Shown: positions 16,654 through 25,907 of the stretch, one piece after another
How the letters are laid out: each line of letters opens with the position of its first letter
How positions within the stretch are numbered: the stretch's first letter is position 1
Assembly: GCA_021783995.1 (NCBI GenBank)
Contig: JAJXTH010000014.1
Location: 1 to 52,528 of the forward strand
Direction of reading: 5' to 3'
DNA: 52,528 bases
From: Pseudomonadota bacterium
GTDB lineage: Bacteria > Pseudomonadota > Gammaproteobacteria > Burkholderiales > Gallionellaceae
Notes under the pieces: generated by a model
What the model saw: the letters and a program-made list of their open reading frames with translations, nothing else
What the model was told of the DNA's origin: nothing
The model's database searches: none
Translations under genes and position numbers: made by a program

Positions 16654-19182
16654 TCACCGCTGCCAGAGAATGCGGTTGCATTCAAGCGGGATCACTACCC
16701 CTGCATGATAGGGCACGAGCCGCGCCGTATAATCCTTCGCGGGACGCGCAGCGCTCACCTCTACCCGATAGGCATAGCCTGCACCGACCAGCTCGCGCAC
16801 CCGGGTCATGTTGAGGCATACGCGCGGTTCACCGCCGATGCCGTCTGCATAAAGCTCGACGCACACCGCATCGGGTTCGAGATCATCGAGGTAGACCTGA
16901 ATCTCGAACACATGCAGGCTGTCTGTGGTGTCTATCTTCATCTCGCCAAAGCGCAATGCGCTCCATTTGAGATCGAGATCGCGCAGCCATTCAACAAGGC
17001 GCACGCCCTTTTCCCCCTGTTCTGCGGAACGCATAAGATAGGACTCTGCCGCAGGAAGATAGCGCTTCTCGGTGTATTCGCGCACCGCACGATTGCTCGA
17101 GAAGCGCGGCGTGAGCTGCGCCATGCTCTCGCGCATCCGGTTGACCCAGACCACAGGTATGCCGCGCTCATCACGCGCATAGAACTCAGGTATCACCTTC
17201 TGTTCCAAAAGATCGTAAAGCGCGTTTGCCTCATGCGCTTCCCAGACCGGATCGGTGTCGTGCTCCTGCCCGTCGCCCAAGGCCCACCCGACTTCCGGAG
17301 TATAGGCCTCCGCCCACCACCCATCCAGTTCGGAGAGATTGATGCCGCCATTGACCAGCACCTTCATGCCGCTGGTGCCGCACGCCTCCCACGGCCGCCT
17401 CGGCGTATTGAGCCAGACATCCACGCCCTGCACCAGCTGCTCGGTCAGCTGCATGTCGTAGTCTGCGAGGAAGATCACATGCGGCCTGACCTCAGGCCTG
17501 CGGATGAAATTAACCCATTGCTGTATCAGAGATTGCCCTTCCCTGTCTGCTGGATGCGCCTTGCCCGCCATGATGAGCTGCACAGGACGCTGGGGATTCG
17601 TCAACAGGCGCACCAGGCGTTCTGGGTCATGAAGCAACAGGTTGGGCCTCTTGTAGCTTGCAAAACGCCTTGCGAATCCCAGCGTCAGCGTGTTGTGATC
17701 GAACTGGTGCCTGACGGCATGAACCGCTTCAGCTGAGGAGCCCGACGCGGCGAGCTGCCTTTCCAGCCTCTCGCGCGCATATTTGACGAGCGACATGCTC
17801 GCATCAGTCCTGAACTGCCAGAGCCGGATATCGGACACCTGCCGTATTTCCTGCTCCATCGACTCCATCGTCCCCAGCCAGCGGGTTTTCCCGCAGGCCT
17901 CTGTCCACAGCGCATCGGCATTTTCCGAATCCCAGGTCGGCATGTGCACACCGTTGGTCACATGGCCCACAGGTATCTCTTCCATCGGCCAGTGCGGAAA
18001 GAGCGGCGCGAAAATATTCCGGCTCACCCGTCCATGCAAGGCGCTCACGCCGTTCACAGAACCGCTGCCGCGTATCGCAAGATAAGCCATGTTGAATGGC
18101 TCCGTCGGATCGTCCGGGTTGCGGCGGCCGAGCGCCAGGAGGTCGCGCACGCTGATGCCAAACTGCCTTCTGGCATAGCCTCCAAGATATTGTTCTATCA
18201 GTTCTGGCGAAAAGCAGTCGAAGCCCGCAGAAACCGCCGTATGCGTGGTGAAGAGATTGCCAGCCCGGGTGACCGCAAGCGCGATATCGAAAGTCCGCCC
18301 GGTTTTCTCCATGAAACTGCGCGCGCGCTCCAGCACTGCAAATGCGGCGTGCCCCTCGTTCAGATGGCAGACTTCTGGCCTGATGCCCAAGGACTCGAGC
18401 AGCCTCCAGCCACCTATGCCCAGCAGCATTTCCTGCTTCAAGCGCAGATCAGGCCCTCCTCCGTAGAGCTCGCTGGTGATGCCTCGGTGCACCGGATAAT
18501 TCGCCGCATCGTTGCTGTCCAGCAGATAAAGCCTCACTCTTCCCACCTGAACCTGCCAGGCACGCAGCCAGACCGAATACCCCGGAAGCACGACCTCGAG
18601 TCTCAGCCATTCGCCGTTTTCCTTTCTGAGCGGCGTGACCGGCAGCTGCCCTGGATCGTTATAGGGATAGAGCGCCTGCTGCGCGCCGTCAACGCCTATC
18701 GCCTGGCGAAAATATCCCTGCTGGTAGAGCAGGCCCACTGCCACCACCGGAACGCCCAAGTCGCTTGCCGCCTTGAGCTGATCGCCTGCCACATTGCCCA
18801 AGCCCCCGGAATAGATAGGCAATGCTTCGCTCAACATGTATTCCATGCTGAAATATGCGACACAGGTAAGACTGGACTGCGGGTAGGTCTGCTGGAACCA
18901 CGCAGTTGCCTCGAGCTCTTCCCTTCTCTCCTGCAAAAGATCGTCGACGCTCTTGCGGAAGGCGGGATCGCTCAGCACCTGCTGAAGCTTGTCGCGCGAA
19001 ACAGTCTGCAGGACGACCCACGGATTCTGCGTCAGCTCCCAGAGCGGCGCATCAAGCGTCCTCCATATGTCATCTGCGCCATGTCCCCAGGATGAACGTA
19101 TGTCGAGTGCAAGCTCGGACAACGCATCGAACCCTTCGACATCGGCACACAGCAGCGTATCCTTGGCATGAGGCTCATACAT
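16654..19182 (-). CDS. glgP: Alpha-glucan (glycogen) phosphorylase, DUF3417 type
   Basis: An 842-residue PLP enzyme that releases glucose-1-phosphate from glycogen or maltodextrin. The N-terminus (ELALDIRSSWGHGADDIWRT) is the DUF3417 module of the Thermotoga/actinobacterial type rather than the E. coli type. The catalytic part has YFSMEYMLSEALPIYSGGLG, HLNEGHAAFAVLE and the PLP-lysine region GTSGMKVLVNGGINLSELDG. The frame is open to 19380, but family similarity begins at MYEPHAKDTLL. ATG 19182 follows a GGGGGTGG Shine-Dalgarno; a GTG two codons earlier is possible. 17 bp from the P-type ATPase gene and 7 bp from ackA: one operon. Confidence 0.93.
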   Translation of the reverse strand: MYEPHAKDTLLCADVEGFDALSELALDIRSSWGHGADDIWRTLDAPLWELTQNPWVVLQTVSRDKLQQVLSDPAFRKSVDDLLQERREELEATAWFQQTYPQSSLTCVAYFSMEYMLSEALPIYSGGLGNVAGDQLKAASDLGVPVVAVGLLYQQGYFRQAIGVDGAQQALYPYNDPGQLPVTPLRKENGEWLRLEVVLPGYSVWLRAWQVQVGRVRLYLLDSNDAANYPVHRGITSELYGGGPDLRLKQEMLLGIGGWRLLESLGIRPEVCHLNEGHAAFAVLERARSFMEKTGRTFDIALAVTRAGNLFTTHTAVSAGFDCFSPELIEQYLGGYARRQFGISVRDLLALGRRNPDDPTEPFNMAYLAIRGSGSVNGVSALHGRVSRNIFAPLFPHWPMEEIPVGHVTNGVHMPTWDSENADALWTEACGKTRWLGTMESMEQEIRQVSDIRLWQFRTDASMSLVKYARERLERQLAASGSSAEAVHAVRHQFDHNTLTLGFARRFASYKRPNLLLHDPERLVRLLTNPQRPVQLIMAGKAHPADREGQSLIQQWVNFIRRPEVRPHVIFLADYDMQLTEQLVQGVDVWLNTPRRPWEACGTSGMKVLVNGGINLSELDGWWAEAYTPEVGWALGDGQEHDTDPVWEAHEANALYDLLEQKVIPEFYARDERGIPVVWVNRMRESMAQLTPRFSSNRAVREYTEKRYLPAAESYLMRSAEQGEKGVRLVEWLRDLDLKWSALRFGEMKIDTTDSLHVFEIQVYLDDLEPDAVCVELYADGIGGEPRVCLNMTRVRELVGAGYAYRVEVSAARPAKDYTARLVPYHAGVVIPLECNRILWQR

Positions 19183-19199
19183 GTCCACCCCCAGAACGT

Positions 19200-21542
19200 T
19201 CAGACGATAGAAAAATGCGGAAACACGAAGCGCTTTGCCTGATCCAGAAACAGAGAAAAAATCACAGACGCGATGAGCAGGCCCGCGACCAGATAATAAG
19301 GCAGCGCCGCCATCCACCAGCCCGAAATGGCCATGATGCTCACGACCGCGATGTCGCCCGCGCTCGCCAGCGCCATCCATTTTCCAGGCGCGAATGACCA
19401 GAGGCGACCATCAGTGCGCAACACATAGATGCAGGCCTGATTAGTGAACACAAGGAGCAGGAACACCACGCTCTGCATCTGGTCCTGGATCAGGTGTTGC
19501 GTGCTGCGGATCCACCAGAAAACGGAAAAAGAAAATGCGAGCGACAGCACCGAGAACACCAGCGCAGCCCCCATCAGGGGTTGCACGCTCCAGCGCTGTG
19601 GCCTTTCAGATACCGGAACACGGTCAGATGCAATCGCCATCGTCACGAAATCGTTGGCAAACAGCAGCAGCACGATCAGTGTGGCGGATATCACAAAACC
19701 GCCCGTGAGCCACAGCCCCAGCGTCAGGAACACCACGATCTCGAAAGTCTTGAGCGTCTTGTTGAGCGTGTAGGTGAGCATGCGCCTGTGCACCTCTCGC
19801 CCCGTGCGCACCACGGTGATCACGCCCTGCAGGCCAGGGTCCGTCAGCACCACGCCTGCTGCAGCCTTGGCCACATCGGTTGCACTCGCGACGGCAACCC
19901 CCAGTTCGGCCTGCCGCAGCGCAGGCGCATCATTGACGCCATCTCCCGTCATGCCTGTGACATGGCCCGCCTCTTGCAGCGCGTGCACGATATGGTGCTT
20001 GTCCTCAGGCAATACGCGGGCATAGAGATCGCATTCCTCCGGATTCTCCATTCCCTGCGCCTGGCAAACGCGATCACCCAGACCCAGTCTCTTTCCGATG
20101 GCGCGCGCCGTCTCGAGAGAGTCACCGGTTGCCATGCGCACCCCGACTCCAAGCCGTTTAAGTTCGGAGATGAGATTCGCAGCATCTACGCGTGGCGGAT
20201 CGGACAATCCCACCAGCCCCAGAAGCTCGAATTTGTCGCCTTCGCCTGCCGCCACCGCGAGCACGCGCGCACCGCTTTCGGCAAGCTTCGCCTTTGCCTG
20301 ATCCAGCGCATCCTGCCTTGCCTGATCAAGCATGCACAGCGGACCGATGACCTGGGCAGCCCCTTTCACCGCTTGCCACGCCTTGCCGTTCACCGCATAA
20401 GCGCCCATGCTGCGCCGATTGGCCGGATCGAATGGCTGGAAGGACAGCCTCTCGGGCGCATCCACAAGCAACCCCTGCGCGCGCGCAGGCTCCAGTATGG
20501 CCATGTCGAGCGGATCCTGCGTCGCATCGTCGCTTGCCAGCGCTGCCGCGCGCAGCACGCTTTTTTCGTCACCCGAGATGGCGACCACACCCGAGAGCGT
20601 GAGGGTGTTCTGCGTAAGCGTGCCGGTCTTGTCGGATACCAGCGTGTCCATCGCCGCGGCCTCTTCAACAGCAGGCAGGCGCGTGACCAGCACGCCCTGA
20701 TGCGCAAGCTGCAGGCTACTGATTGCCGTGGCAAGCGTATAGGTAGCGGGAAGTGCTACCGGGACAGACGCCACAAGCAGCATCAGCGAAAACACGGCCG
20801 TGTCGAGCAGCGGCATCTGGTGCAAGAAGGCATAGAGCACGACCACGACTACCAGCACTGCATCGAACAACACCAGCCTCTTCACGATCGCGAAGATGGT
20901 GATCTGCATGTGGCTGGGCGCGCTGGAGGTCCGTACCAGTTCAGCTGTACGCCCGAAATAAGTGTGGCTGCCCGTGGCTGTCACTTCGCCGCTAGCCTCT
21001 CCCTGGCGAACGATAGACCCGGTATATGCAGACTTGCCGGAACCGGCATCCACAGGCAGAGACTCCCCGGTGAGCGCAGATTGATCCAGCGCCACTTCCC
21101 CTTCGAACAGCATCAGGTCTGCAGGGACGATGTCGCCTGCGCGCACGTGCGCGACATCTCCAGGCACGATTTCTTCAGCCGGTATCCTGCGCCATTGACC
21201 GTCCCTCAGCACGCGTGCATTCACATGAAGCTGCTTTCGCAGAAGTGCCAGCGCGTCCTTCGCGCGCTGCTCCTGCGCAAAGGCCACTGCGGCATTGAAC
21301 GCAAGCAAAGCGGCGATGATCAGCGCTTCCATCCTGCGCCCCAGAAGCAACTGCAGAACGATCACCGCTTCCAGCATCCACGGCACGGGCGCCCAGAACT
21401 TTGCAAGCAATTGCCGCCATGCGGGTATGGCCTTTTCAGCGATGGCATTGGGTCCCGATTGCTCAAACTTGAGTCGCGCCTCATCCGAGCTCAGCCCTGA
21501 CCTCTGGCCATGCTGTGGCATTGATGGATCAGCAGCCTGCAT
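19200..21542 (-). CDS. Type IIIA P-type ATPase, probable H+ exporter
   Basis: A 780-residue P-type ATPase of the plasma-membrane H+-ATPase class. In order: cytoplasmic N-terminus with the cation-ATPase N motif, helices 1-2, actuator TGES (ALTGESLPV), PVALPATYTLA in helix 4, the phosphorylated D304 in DKTGTLTQN, and the hinge MTGDGVNDAPAL. A C-terminal membrane domain of about six helices completes it. There are no heavy-metal-binding domains or CPC motif. This argues against Cu/Zn/Cd transport; the absence of the Ca/Na/K type insertions fits the proton-pumping class. An AGGAGG site precedes the ATG. Proton specificity is inferred from class; Mg2+ or another cation is not excluded. Confidence 0.85.
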   Translation of the reverse strand: MQAADPSMPQHGQRSGLSSDEARLKFEQSGPNAIAEKAIPAWRQLLAKFWAPVPWMLEAVIVLQLLLGRRMEALIIAALLAFNAAVAFAQEQRAKDALALLRKQLHVNARVLRDGQWRRIPAEEIVPGDVAHVRAGDIVPADLMLFEGEVALDQSALTGESLPVDAGSGKSAYTGSIVRQGEASGEVTATGSHTYFGRTAELVRTSSAPSHMQITIFAIVKRLVLFDAVLVVVVVLYAFLHQMPLLDTAVFSLMLLVASVPVALPATYTLATAISSLQLAHQGVLVTRLPAVEEAAAMDTLVSDKTGTLTQNTLTLSGVVAISGDEKSVLRAAALASDDATQDPLDMAILEPARAQGLLVDAPERLSFQPFDPANRRSMGAYAVNGKAWQAVKGAAQVIGPLCMLDQARQDALDQAKAKLAESGARVLAVAAGEGDKFELLGLVGLSDPPRVDAANLISELKRLGVGVRMATGDSLETARAIGKRLGLGDRVCQAQGMENPEECDLYARVLPEDKHHIVHALQEAGHVTGMTGDGVNDAPALRQAELGVAVASATDVAKAAAGVVLTDPGLQGVITVVRTGREVHRRMLTYTLNKTLKTFEIVVFLTLGLWLTGGFVISATLIVLLLFANDFVTMAIASDRVPVSERPQRWSVQPLMGAALVFSVLSLAFSFSVFWWIRSTQHLIQDQMQSVVFLLLVFTNQACIYVLRTDGRLWSFAPGKWMALASAGDIAVVSIMAISGWWMAALPYYLVAGLLIASVIFSLFLDQAKRFVFPHFSIV

Positions 21543-21592
21543 CGGGTTAGCCTCCTGTTCTATGTTAAGGGCATGCGCCCAAGTCAGACAGC

Positions 21593-23041
21593 TCAGCGCG
21601 CAATCGGTTCGCCATCGGCTCCACCTAAAGCGAGAATAAATACCGTCGTGTCCTGAAGCCGCTGCGCTAAAGCCTGCAGATAGTTCATTCTCGCCTGATG
21701 GTATTGCATTTTTGCGTCAAGCACCTGCAGATAGTTGACCGTCCCTGCCCGATAATTCGCATCCACCAGATGAAGCTTTTCCTTTGCAGCCTGCATTCCC
21801 AGCGACAAGGCCTGCAATGACTTTGCATCATGCTCCAGCGCTTTAAGCGCATCCGCGACCTGGGTCAGGGCATTGATAACAGTCTGGCGATACAGTGCCT
21901 GGCTTTGCCGGTATGCGTCTATCGCGCCCTGTTTTCTTGCCGCCAGCGTTCCGCCATCGAACAACGGGGCGCTGATGTCCGGACCTATGCTCCAGAAGCT
22001 GCCGCTCTTGGTCAGCAGATTGTTCATCGAAGTGCTGTTCTGCCCGAAAGAAGCGCTCAGCATGAAGCTTGGAAATTGGGCGGCGCTCGCCACGCCGATG
22101 CTGGCACTTGACGCATGCAGCGCTGCTTCCGCAGCCAGTATGTCCGGACGTTGTCGCACGAGTTCGGATGGCAGGGTAAGCGGCAGCCTGTCTGGAAGCG
22201 TGAAGGCATCGATTGCAAACTCGGGTGGCTGCCATTCCGATGGCGCATGGCCCGCAAGATTGGCCAGCAGATGTCCGGATTGGCCTAGCTTCTGTTCAAG
22301 CAGCGGCAGTGACGACTCGAATGCGGAGAGCTGGTTCTGAAATCCTAGCACGGTCGAATAGGCAACCACGCCCGCCTTCGACTGCATTTCGGCAATCGCG
22401 ATCTCGTCCTTTTGCAGCGCGATCAGGCGTTCTGTCTCAGCGATCATGTCGCGATACGCCGCCATCGCGATGGCCGTGTTGACGATGTTTCCTGTCAGCG
22501 CCAGATAACTGCCCTGCATGATCGCACGCTGCTGGTCCGCCTGCGCCTGCAGGTTCTCGACCAGGCGGTGTTCTCCGCCAAAAACGTCCAGCGCATAGCT
22601 CACAGAGGCCGAAAGCGAGACCAGATTGAATATCGGACCCGGCGCATTGCTGCCGAAGCGCTCGGGGGAAAATTTCTGTCTGGAGGCTGCCACATCGAGA
22701 CTCGCCTGCGGATAGAAAATCCCGTAGCCCGCCCTGAGATTGTCATAGCTCAGGCGCAGACTGGCCTCTGCCGCCTGAAGCGTCGGATTGTTGGCCATCC
22801 CCTCGGCAACGACCGCATCCAGCTTCTCCGAACGATAAAGCCTCCACCAGTCCGCAGCCGGTATCATTCCAGGCTCGAAATGCTGGGATATGCCTGCTGC
22901 AACAACCGTATTTGCCGGATCGCGACCTCGGTTGTAATGCGTGTCTTTTGGCGGTACGGGATGAACGAAATCAGGCCCCAGCGTGCATGCGGCAAGCGCA
23001 AGCCCGCACAATGCAAACAGGACTTTCGTGGTCAGGCTCAC
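21593..23041 (-). CDS. Outer-membrane efflux factor (NodT-type lipoprotein)
   Basis: A 482-residue TolC-superfamily channel. The N-terminus has a lipobox (LALAAC) followed by TLGPDFVHP, the standard opening of NodT/OprM-type lipoproteins. Two outer-membrane-efflux repeats follow, with coiled coils around ASLRLSYDNLRAGYG and LQVLDAKMQYHQARMNYLQA. It overlaps the membrane-fusion gene by 4 bp (ATGA), so it is the dedicated outer-membrane exit of the ABC exporter upstream. ABC exporters of the DevBCA class usually recruit a TolC encoded elsewhere, so a built-in partner is notable. Confidence 0.93.
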   Translation of the reverse strand: MSLTTKVLFALCGLALAACTLGPDFVHPVPPKDTHYNRGRDPANTVVAAGISQHFEPGMIPAADWWRLYRSEKLDAVVAEGMANNPTLQAAEASLRLSYDNLRAGYGIFYPQASLDVAASRQKFSPERFGSNAPGPIFNLVSLSASVSYALDVFGGEHRLVENLQAQADQQRAIMQGSYLALTGNIVNTAIAMAAYRDMIAETERLIALQKDEIAIAEMQSKAGVVAYSTVLGFQNQLSAFESSLPLLEQKLGQSGHLLANLAGHAPSEWQPPEFAIDAFTLPDRLPLTLPSELVRQRPDILAAEAALHASSASIGVASAAQFPSFMLSASFGQNSTSMNNLLTKSGSFWSIGPDISAPLFDGGTLAARKQGAIDAYRQSQALYRQTVINALTQVADALKALEHDAKSLQALSLGMQAAKEKLHLVDANYRAGTVNYLQVLDAKMQYHQARMNYLQALAQRLQDTTVFILALGGADGEPIAR

Positions 23042-24012
23042 CTGTTCTCCCCGATATAGACATCCACCAGTTGCCCCGGATAAAGTGCAACATCCCGGGG
23101 CTTGGCAAATCGAAAGATGACGGGCAGGACACGCACGTCAACGCGCTCCGTTCTTTGATTAGAAAGCTCTATCTTCGGCGTGACATAGGGCTGCACTCTG
23201 ACATATTCCAGGGGAATGTTGATGTCGCTTCCCCTGATGAACATGCGCGCATGCATGCTGGATGGCGATGGCAGCCTGCTGACAAGTATCTCGTCGACGT
23301 AACAACGCACTTCAACAAGATTTCCCGCATTTCCCATCACAATCGGCGGGTCCATGCTTCCTGTATAGCTTTCATAAGCGCCCTGGGATGAGGCATAGCC
23401 TCCGACAGCCGCATTGACGGACAGCACCGACCCTTCCGATGGCGCCCTGATGACGTATTTGGATAACAGCACATTGGCTGCCTGATAACTCTTCAGTGCT
23501 GCCTGATACTGCTTCTCTGCAACCGCAAGGCTGGCCTTCGCTACCGCCACCGAATTTCTGGCGCTGTCCAGCACATCCAGGCTGACCGATCTTGCATCCA
23601 GTTCATGGGATTTTTCCTGTTTTTCGAGAGTATCCAATAGACCCTTCAGGCTGGCCTTGGCCAGCGCTATCTGCGCAAAGGCCGCATCGGCCAGGGCTTT
23701 CTGCTGCTCTGCGGTTGCGCGCTGCAGGGAATCATCCAGCATCAGCAAGGGTGCGTCCTTGCCCACATGCTGCCCTTCGGAAACCAGTATCCTGGTCACG
23801 ACACCGGAGACCTCGGGGAAGATGTTGATATTCTCTCCGCTAGCCTGACTGCTCTCGATGATGCCGTTGGCATATATGCCCTTTGCATAAGGATTGGAGG
23901 CGGGATTGAAGGCAGGCGGTTGCGGCTTGCTTTTCAGGCCGTAGACATACGCGCTGATGAAACCCGCCAATATGCCGATGAAGGCGATAGCGATCAGTAG
24001 CCTATTTTTCAT
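23038..24012 (-). CDS. HlyD/DevB-like periplasmic adaptor
   Basis: A 324-residue membrane-fusion protein. One N-terminal transmembrane helix (LLIAIAFIGILAGFISAYVYG) is followed by a lipoyl-like half-motif (VSGVVTRILVSEGQHVGKDAPL). A coiled-coil hairpin lies at about 100-180, the second lipoyl half (VIRAPSEGSVLSV) comes next, and then a beta-barrel. It joins the inner-membrane ABC transporter to the outer-membrane channel. It overlaps the ATPase gene by 11 bp and the channel gene by 4 bp. Confidence 0.92.
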   Translation of the reverse strand: MKNRLLIAIAFIGILAGFISAYVYGLKSKPQPPAFNPASNPYAKGIYANGIIESSQASGENINIFPEVSGVVTRILVSEGQHVGKDAPLLMLDDSLQRATAEQQKALADAAFAQIALAKASLKGLLDTLEKQEKSHELDARSVSLDVLDSARNSVAVAKASLAVAEKQYQAALKSYQAANVLLSKYVIRAPSEGSVLSVNAAVGGYASSQGAYESYTGSMDPPIVMGNAGNLVEVRCYVDEILVSRLPSPSSMHARMFIRGSDINIPLEYVRVQPYVTPKIELSNQRTERVDVRVLPVIFRFAKPRDVALYPGQLVDVYIGENR

Positions 24013-24694
24013 GTTCTTCCCCGACTATCCTGCCGTCTTCCATGTTGATGATGCGATGCGCATACTCGAATATCCGGCTGTCATGGGTGACGATGATGAT
24101 GCAACGCGTATCGTTGAGTATGTGATCCCTCACGAATTCGAGTATTTTTCTGCCTGTATCCCCGTCAAGCGAAGCCGTCGGCTCATCCAGTATCAGGATG
24201 TCCGGCCGGCTTGCGATCGCGCGCGCGATCGCCACCCTCTGCTGTTCTCCACCGCTGAGCTTTACCGGAGGAAGTTCGGCCCTTTGCGCAAGCCCCACGA
24301 TGTCGAGATATTCCCTGGCCACTTTCATGGACTCGCTCCAGTCGCGTTTTTTCAGTATCAGCGGTATCGCGACATTTTCTAGCGTCGTGAGCTTGGGAAA
24401 GAGATGATAGTCCTGAAAGACGAAGCCTATCTTGTTCAGCCTGAAATCGGCAAGCTCATCGCTTCCCATCTTCCATATGTCGCGCTCTTCGACGAGCACG
24501 CTTCCTGAATTCGGTTTCAATATCCCCGAGATCATGCTCAAAAGCGTCGTCTTCCCACTCCCTGAAGGACCCACGATATAGAGCATCTCGCCGAAACTGG
24601 CATCGAAGCTCACCGACTTCACGGCCATGGTTCTCGCATCTCCCTCACCAAACCATTTGGCCAGATCCCTTGCCCTGATCGCCGGACTCGCCAT
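24002..24694 (-). CDS. ABC exporter ATPase (MacB/LolD/DevA type)
   Basis: A 230-residue ATP-binding subunit. Walker A is GPSGSGKTTLL, the Q-loop is FVFQDYHLFP, the signature is LSGGEQQRVAIARA, Walker B is ILILDEPTASLD, and the switch His is in IIVTHD. The length and sequence are those of the MacB/LolD/DevA branch, which pairs with FtsX-like permeases. It starts one base after the permease stop. The cargo cannot be inferred; family members export glycolipids, lipoproteins, peptides or antibiotics. Confidence 0.95.
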   Translation of the reverse strand: MASPAIRARDLAKWFGEGDARTMAVKSVSFDASFGEMLYIVGPSGSGKTTLLSMISGILKPNSGSVLVEERDIWKMGSDELADFRLNKIGFVFQDYHLFPKLTTLENVAIPLILKKRDWSESMKVAREYLDIVGLAQRAELPPVKLSGGEQQRVAIARAIASRPDILILDEPTASLDGDTGRKILEFVRDHILNDTRCIIIVTHDSRIFEYAHRIINMEDGRIVGEEHEK

Positions 24695-24695
24695 G

Positions 24696-25832
24696 TCAGC
24701 CCCTGAAGATATCGAACGGCTCTATCCTGATCACCCTGCGGATGCCGATATAGCTCGAGATGCTCGCGATGATGAGCACCATCACAAAAGCAACGCCCAG
24801 ATTCCAATTGGTGATCTGCGCCGCATAATCGGGCATCCTGAGTTTCGCAGACATGATGATCAAAGATGCCAACCCTACCCCCAGACCATAACCCAGAAAT
24901 GCCGTGAATCCGGCCTGAAAAAGAATCATCGAGACCAGCTCATGACCCTTTGCACCTATCGCCTTCAACGCACCGAACTTCTCCAGATTCTCGAGTATGA
25001 ATGTGTAAAAGGTCTGTCCCGATATCGAGAGACCCACGATGAAGCTGATTGCCGTCATCAGCATCACATTGATGCCCAGACCCGTCTGGAATTTATAAAA
25101 ATCCGAGATCTTCTGTATGAATTCGTCGTCGGTCAGCGCCTGATACCCGAGCTTTCCCACTTCCTGCTTGATGTGCGGGATGTCTTTTGCGCTTTTGGGC
25201 TCGACGAGTATGTAAGAGGCGGTGAAACGGGTCGAGGGAAGATAGCTAATCGCCCTGCTAAAGGTCGTGTACAGGGTGGGAATGCCGAACAAACCTGAAA
25301 TGTTGGCCCTGGCGATACCGACGACTAAACCCTTGTGGTCGTTGATCTCGAAGTCCGAGCCTATTTCCGGATTGCCGAGCTTTTTGATCTCGGCATCCTG
25401 CACGACGATGAACCCGTTCTCTGCATAAATGTCCTCGATCTTGCCCTTGATCAGCTCAGGACGACCAAACAGACTTGCATCATCGAGCCCGATGACAGTC
25501 ACGGCCTGATAGACGCCATTCTTCAGCTTGATCTGCGCGCCCCCCGAATAAAGCGGGACCGCATATTTGACGCCGTCTATGCTTCTGACTACATCCTGCA
25601 CGTAATCGGGCATCGGTATGCTGCTCGAAACATTGTTGACCGCCGGATCCAGCACCCACATCTTCGCACCGATGTTGATCACGGTGGATGATGACCTGGT
25701 AAGGATGCCTGCGAACATCGAGGTCATCATCACCATCAGAAAGACCGCAAACGTGATACCGACCAGCAACGCAGTGAATTTCCCCCTGTCGTTGACCAGA
25801 AGCTTGAATGCAATTTTCAGGATGCCACCCAT
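24696..25832 (-). CDS. DevC-like FtsX-family ABC permease
   Basis: A 378-residue permease. One N-terminal helix (LLVGITFAVFLMVMMTSMFAG) precedes a periplasmic domain of about 200 residues, which has the pattern LYSGGAQIKLKNGVYQAVTVIGLDD. Three C-terminal helices form the FtsX domain. This MacB-like topology is typical of DevC, the glycolipid exporter permease of cyanobacterial heterocysts. GAGGA lies 5 bases before the ATG at 25832; an in-frame start at 25880 lacks a ribosome site. First gene of the exporter operon. It ends 75 bp from oxyR. Confidence 0.9.
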   Translation of the reverse strand: MGGILKIAFKLLVNDRGKFTALLVGITFAVFLMVMMTSMFAGILTRSSSTVINIGAKMWVLDPAVNNVSSSIPMPDYVQDVVRSIDGVKYAVPLYSGGAQIKLKNGVYQAVTVIGLDDASLFGRPELIKGKIEDIYAENGFIVVQDAEIKKLGNPEIGSDFEINDHKGLVVGIARANISGLFGIPTLYTTFSRAISYLPSTRFTASYILVEPKSAKDIPHIKQEVGKLGYQALTDDEFIQKISDFYKFQTGLGINVMLMTAISFIVGLSISGQTFYTFILENLEKFGALKAIGAKGHELVSMILFQAGFTAFLGYGLGVGLASLIIMSAKLRMPDYAAQITNWNLGVAFVMVLIIASISSYIGIRRVIRIEPFDIFRG

Positions 25833-25907
25833 GCAAGTCCTCGCGATGCAACTGATGGTTTGACTATACACCCAATTCATTGCGCGTTCATGCGCAGCAC
25901 AGTGATC

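Noticed and set aside
19494-21500. 668-codon plus-strand open frame
   Set aside because: Antisense to the P-type ATPase. The product is His/Arg/Gln-rich with no domain.
19200-21542. Heavy-metal (Cu/Cd/Zn) P-type ATPase
   Set aside because: No N-terminal metal-binding domain and no CPC/SPC motif in helix 4; PVALPAT fits the type III class.
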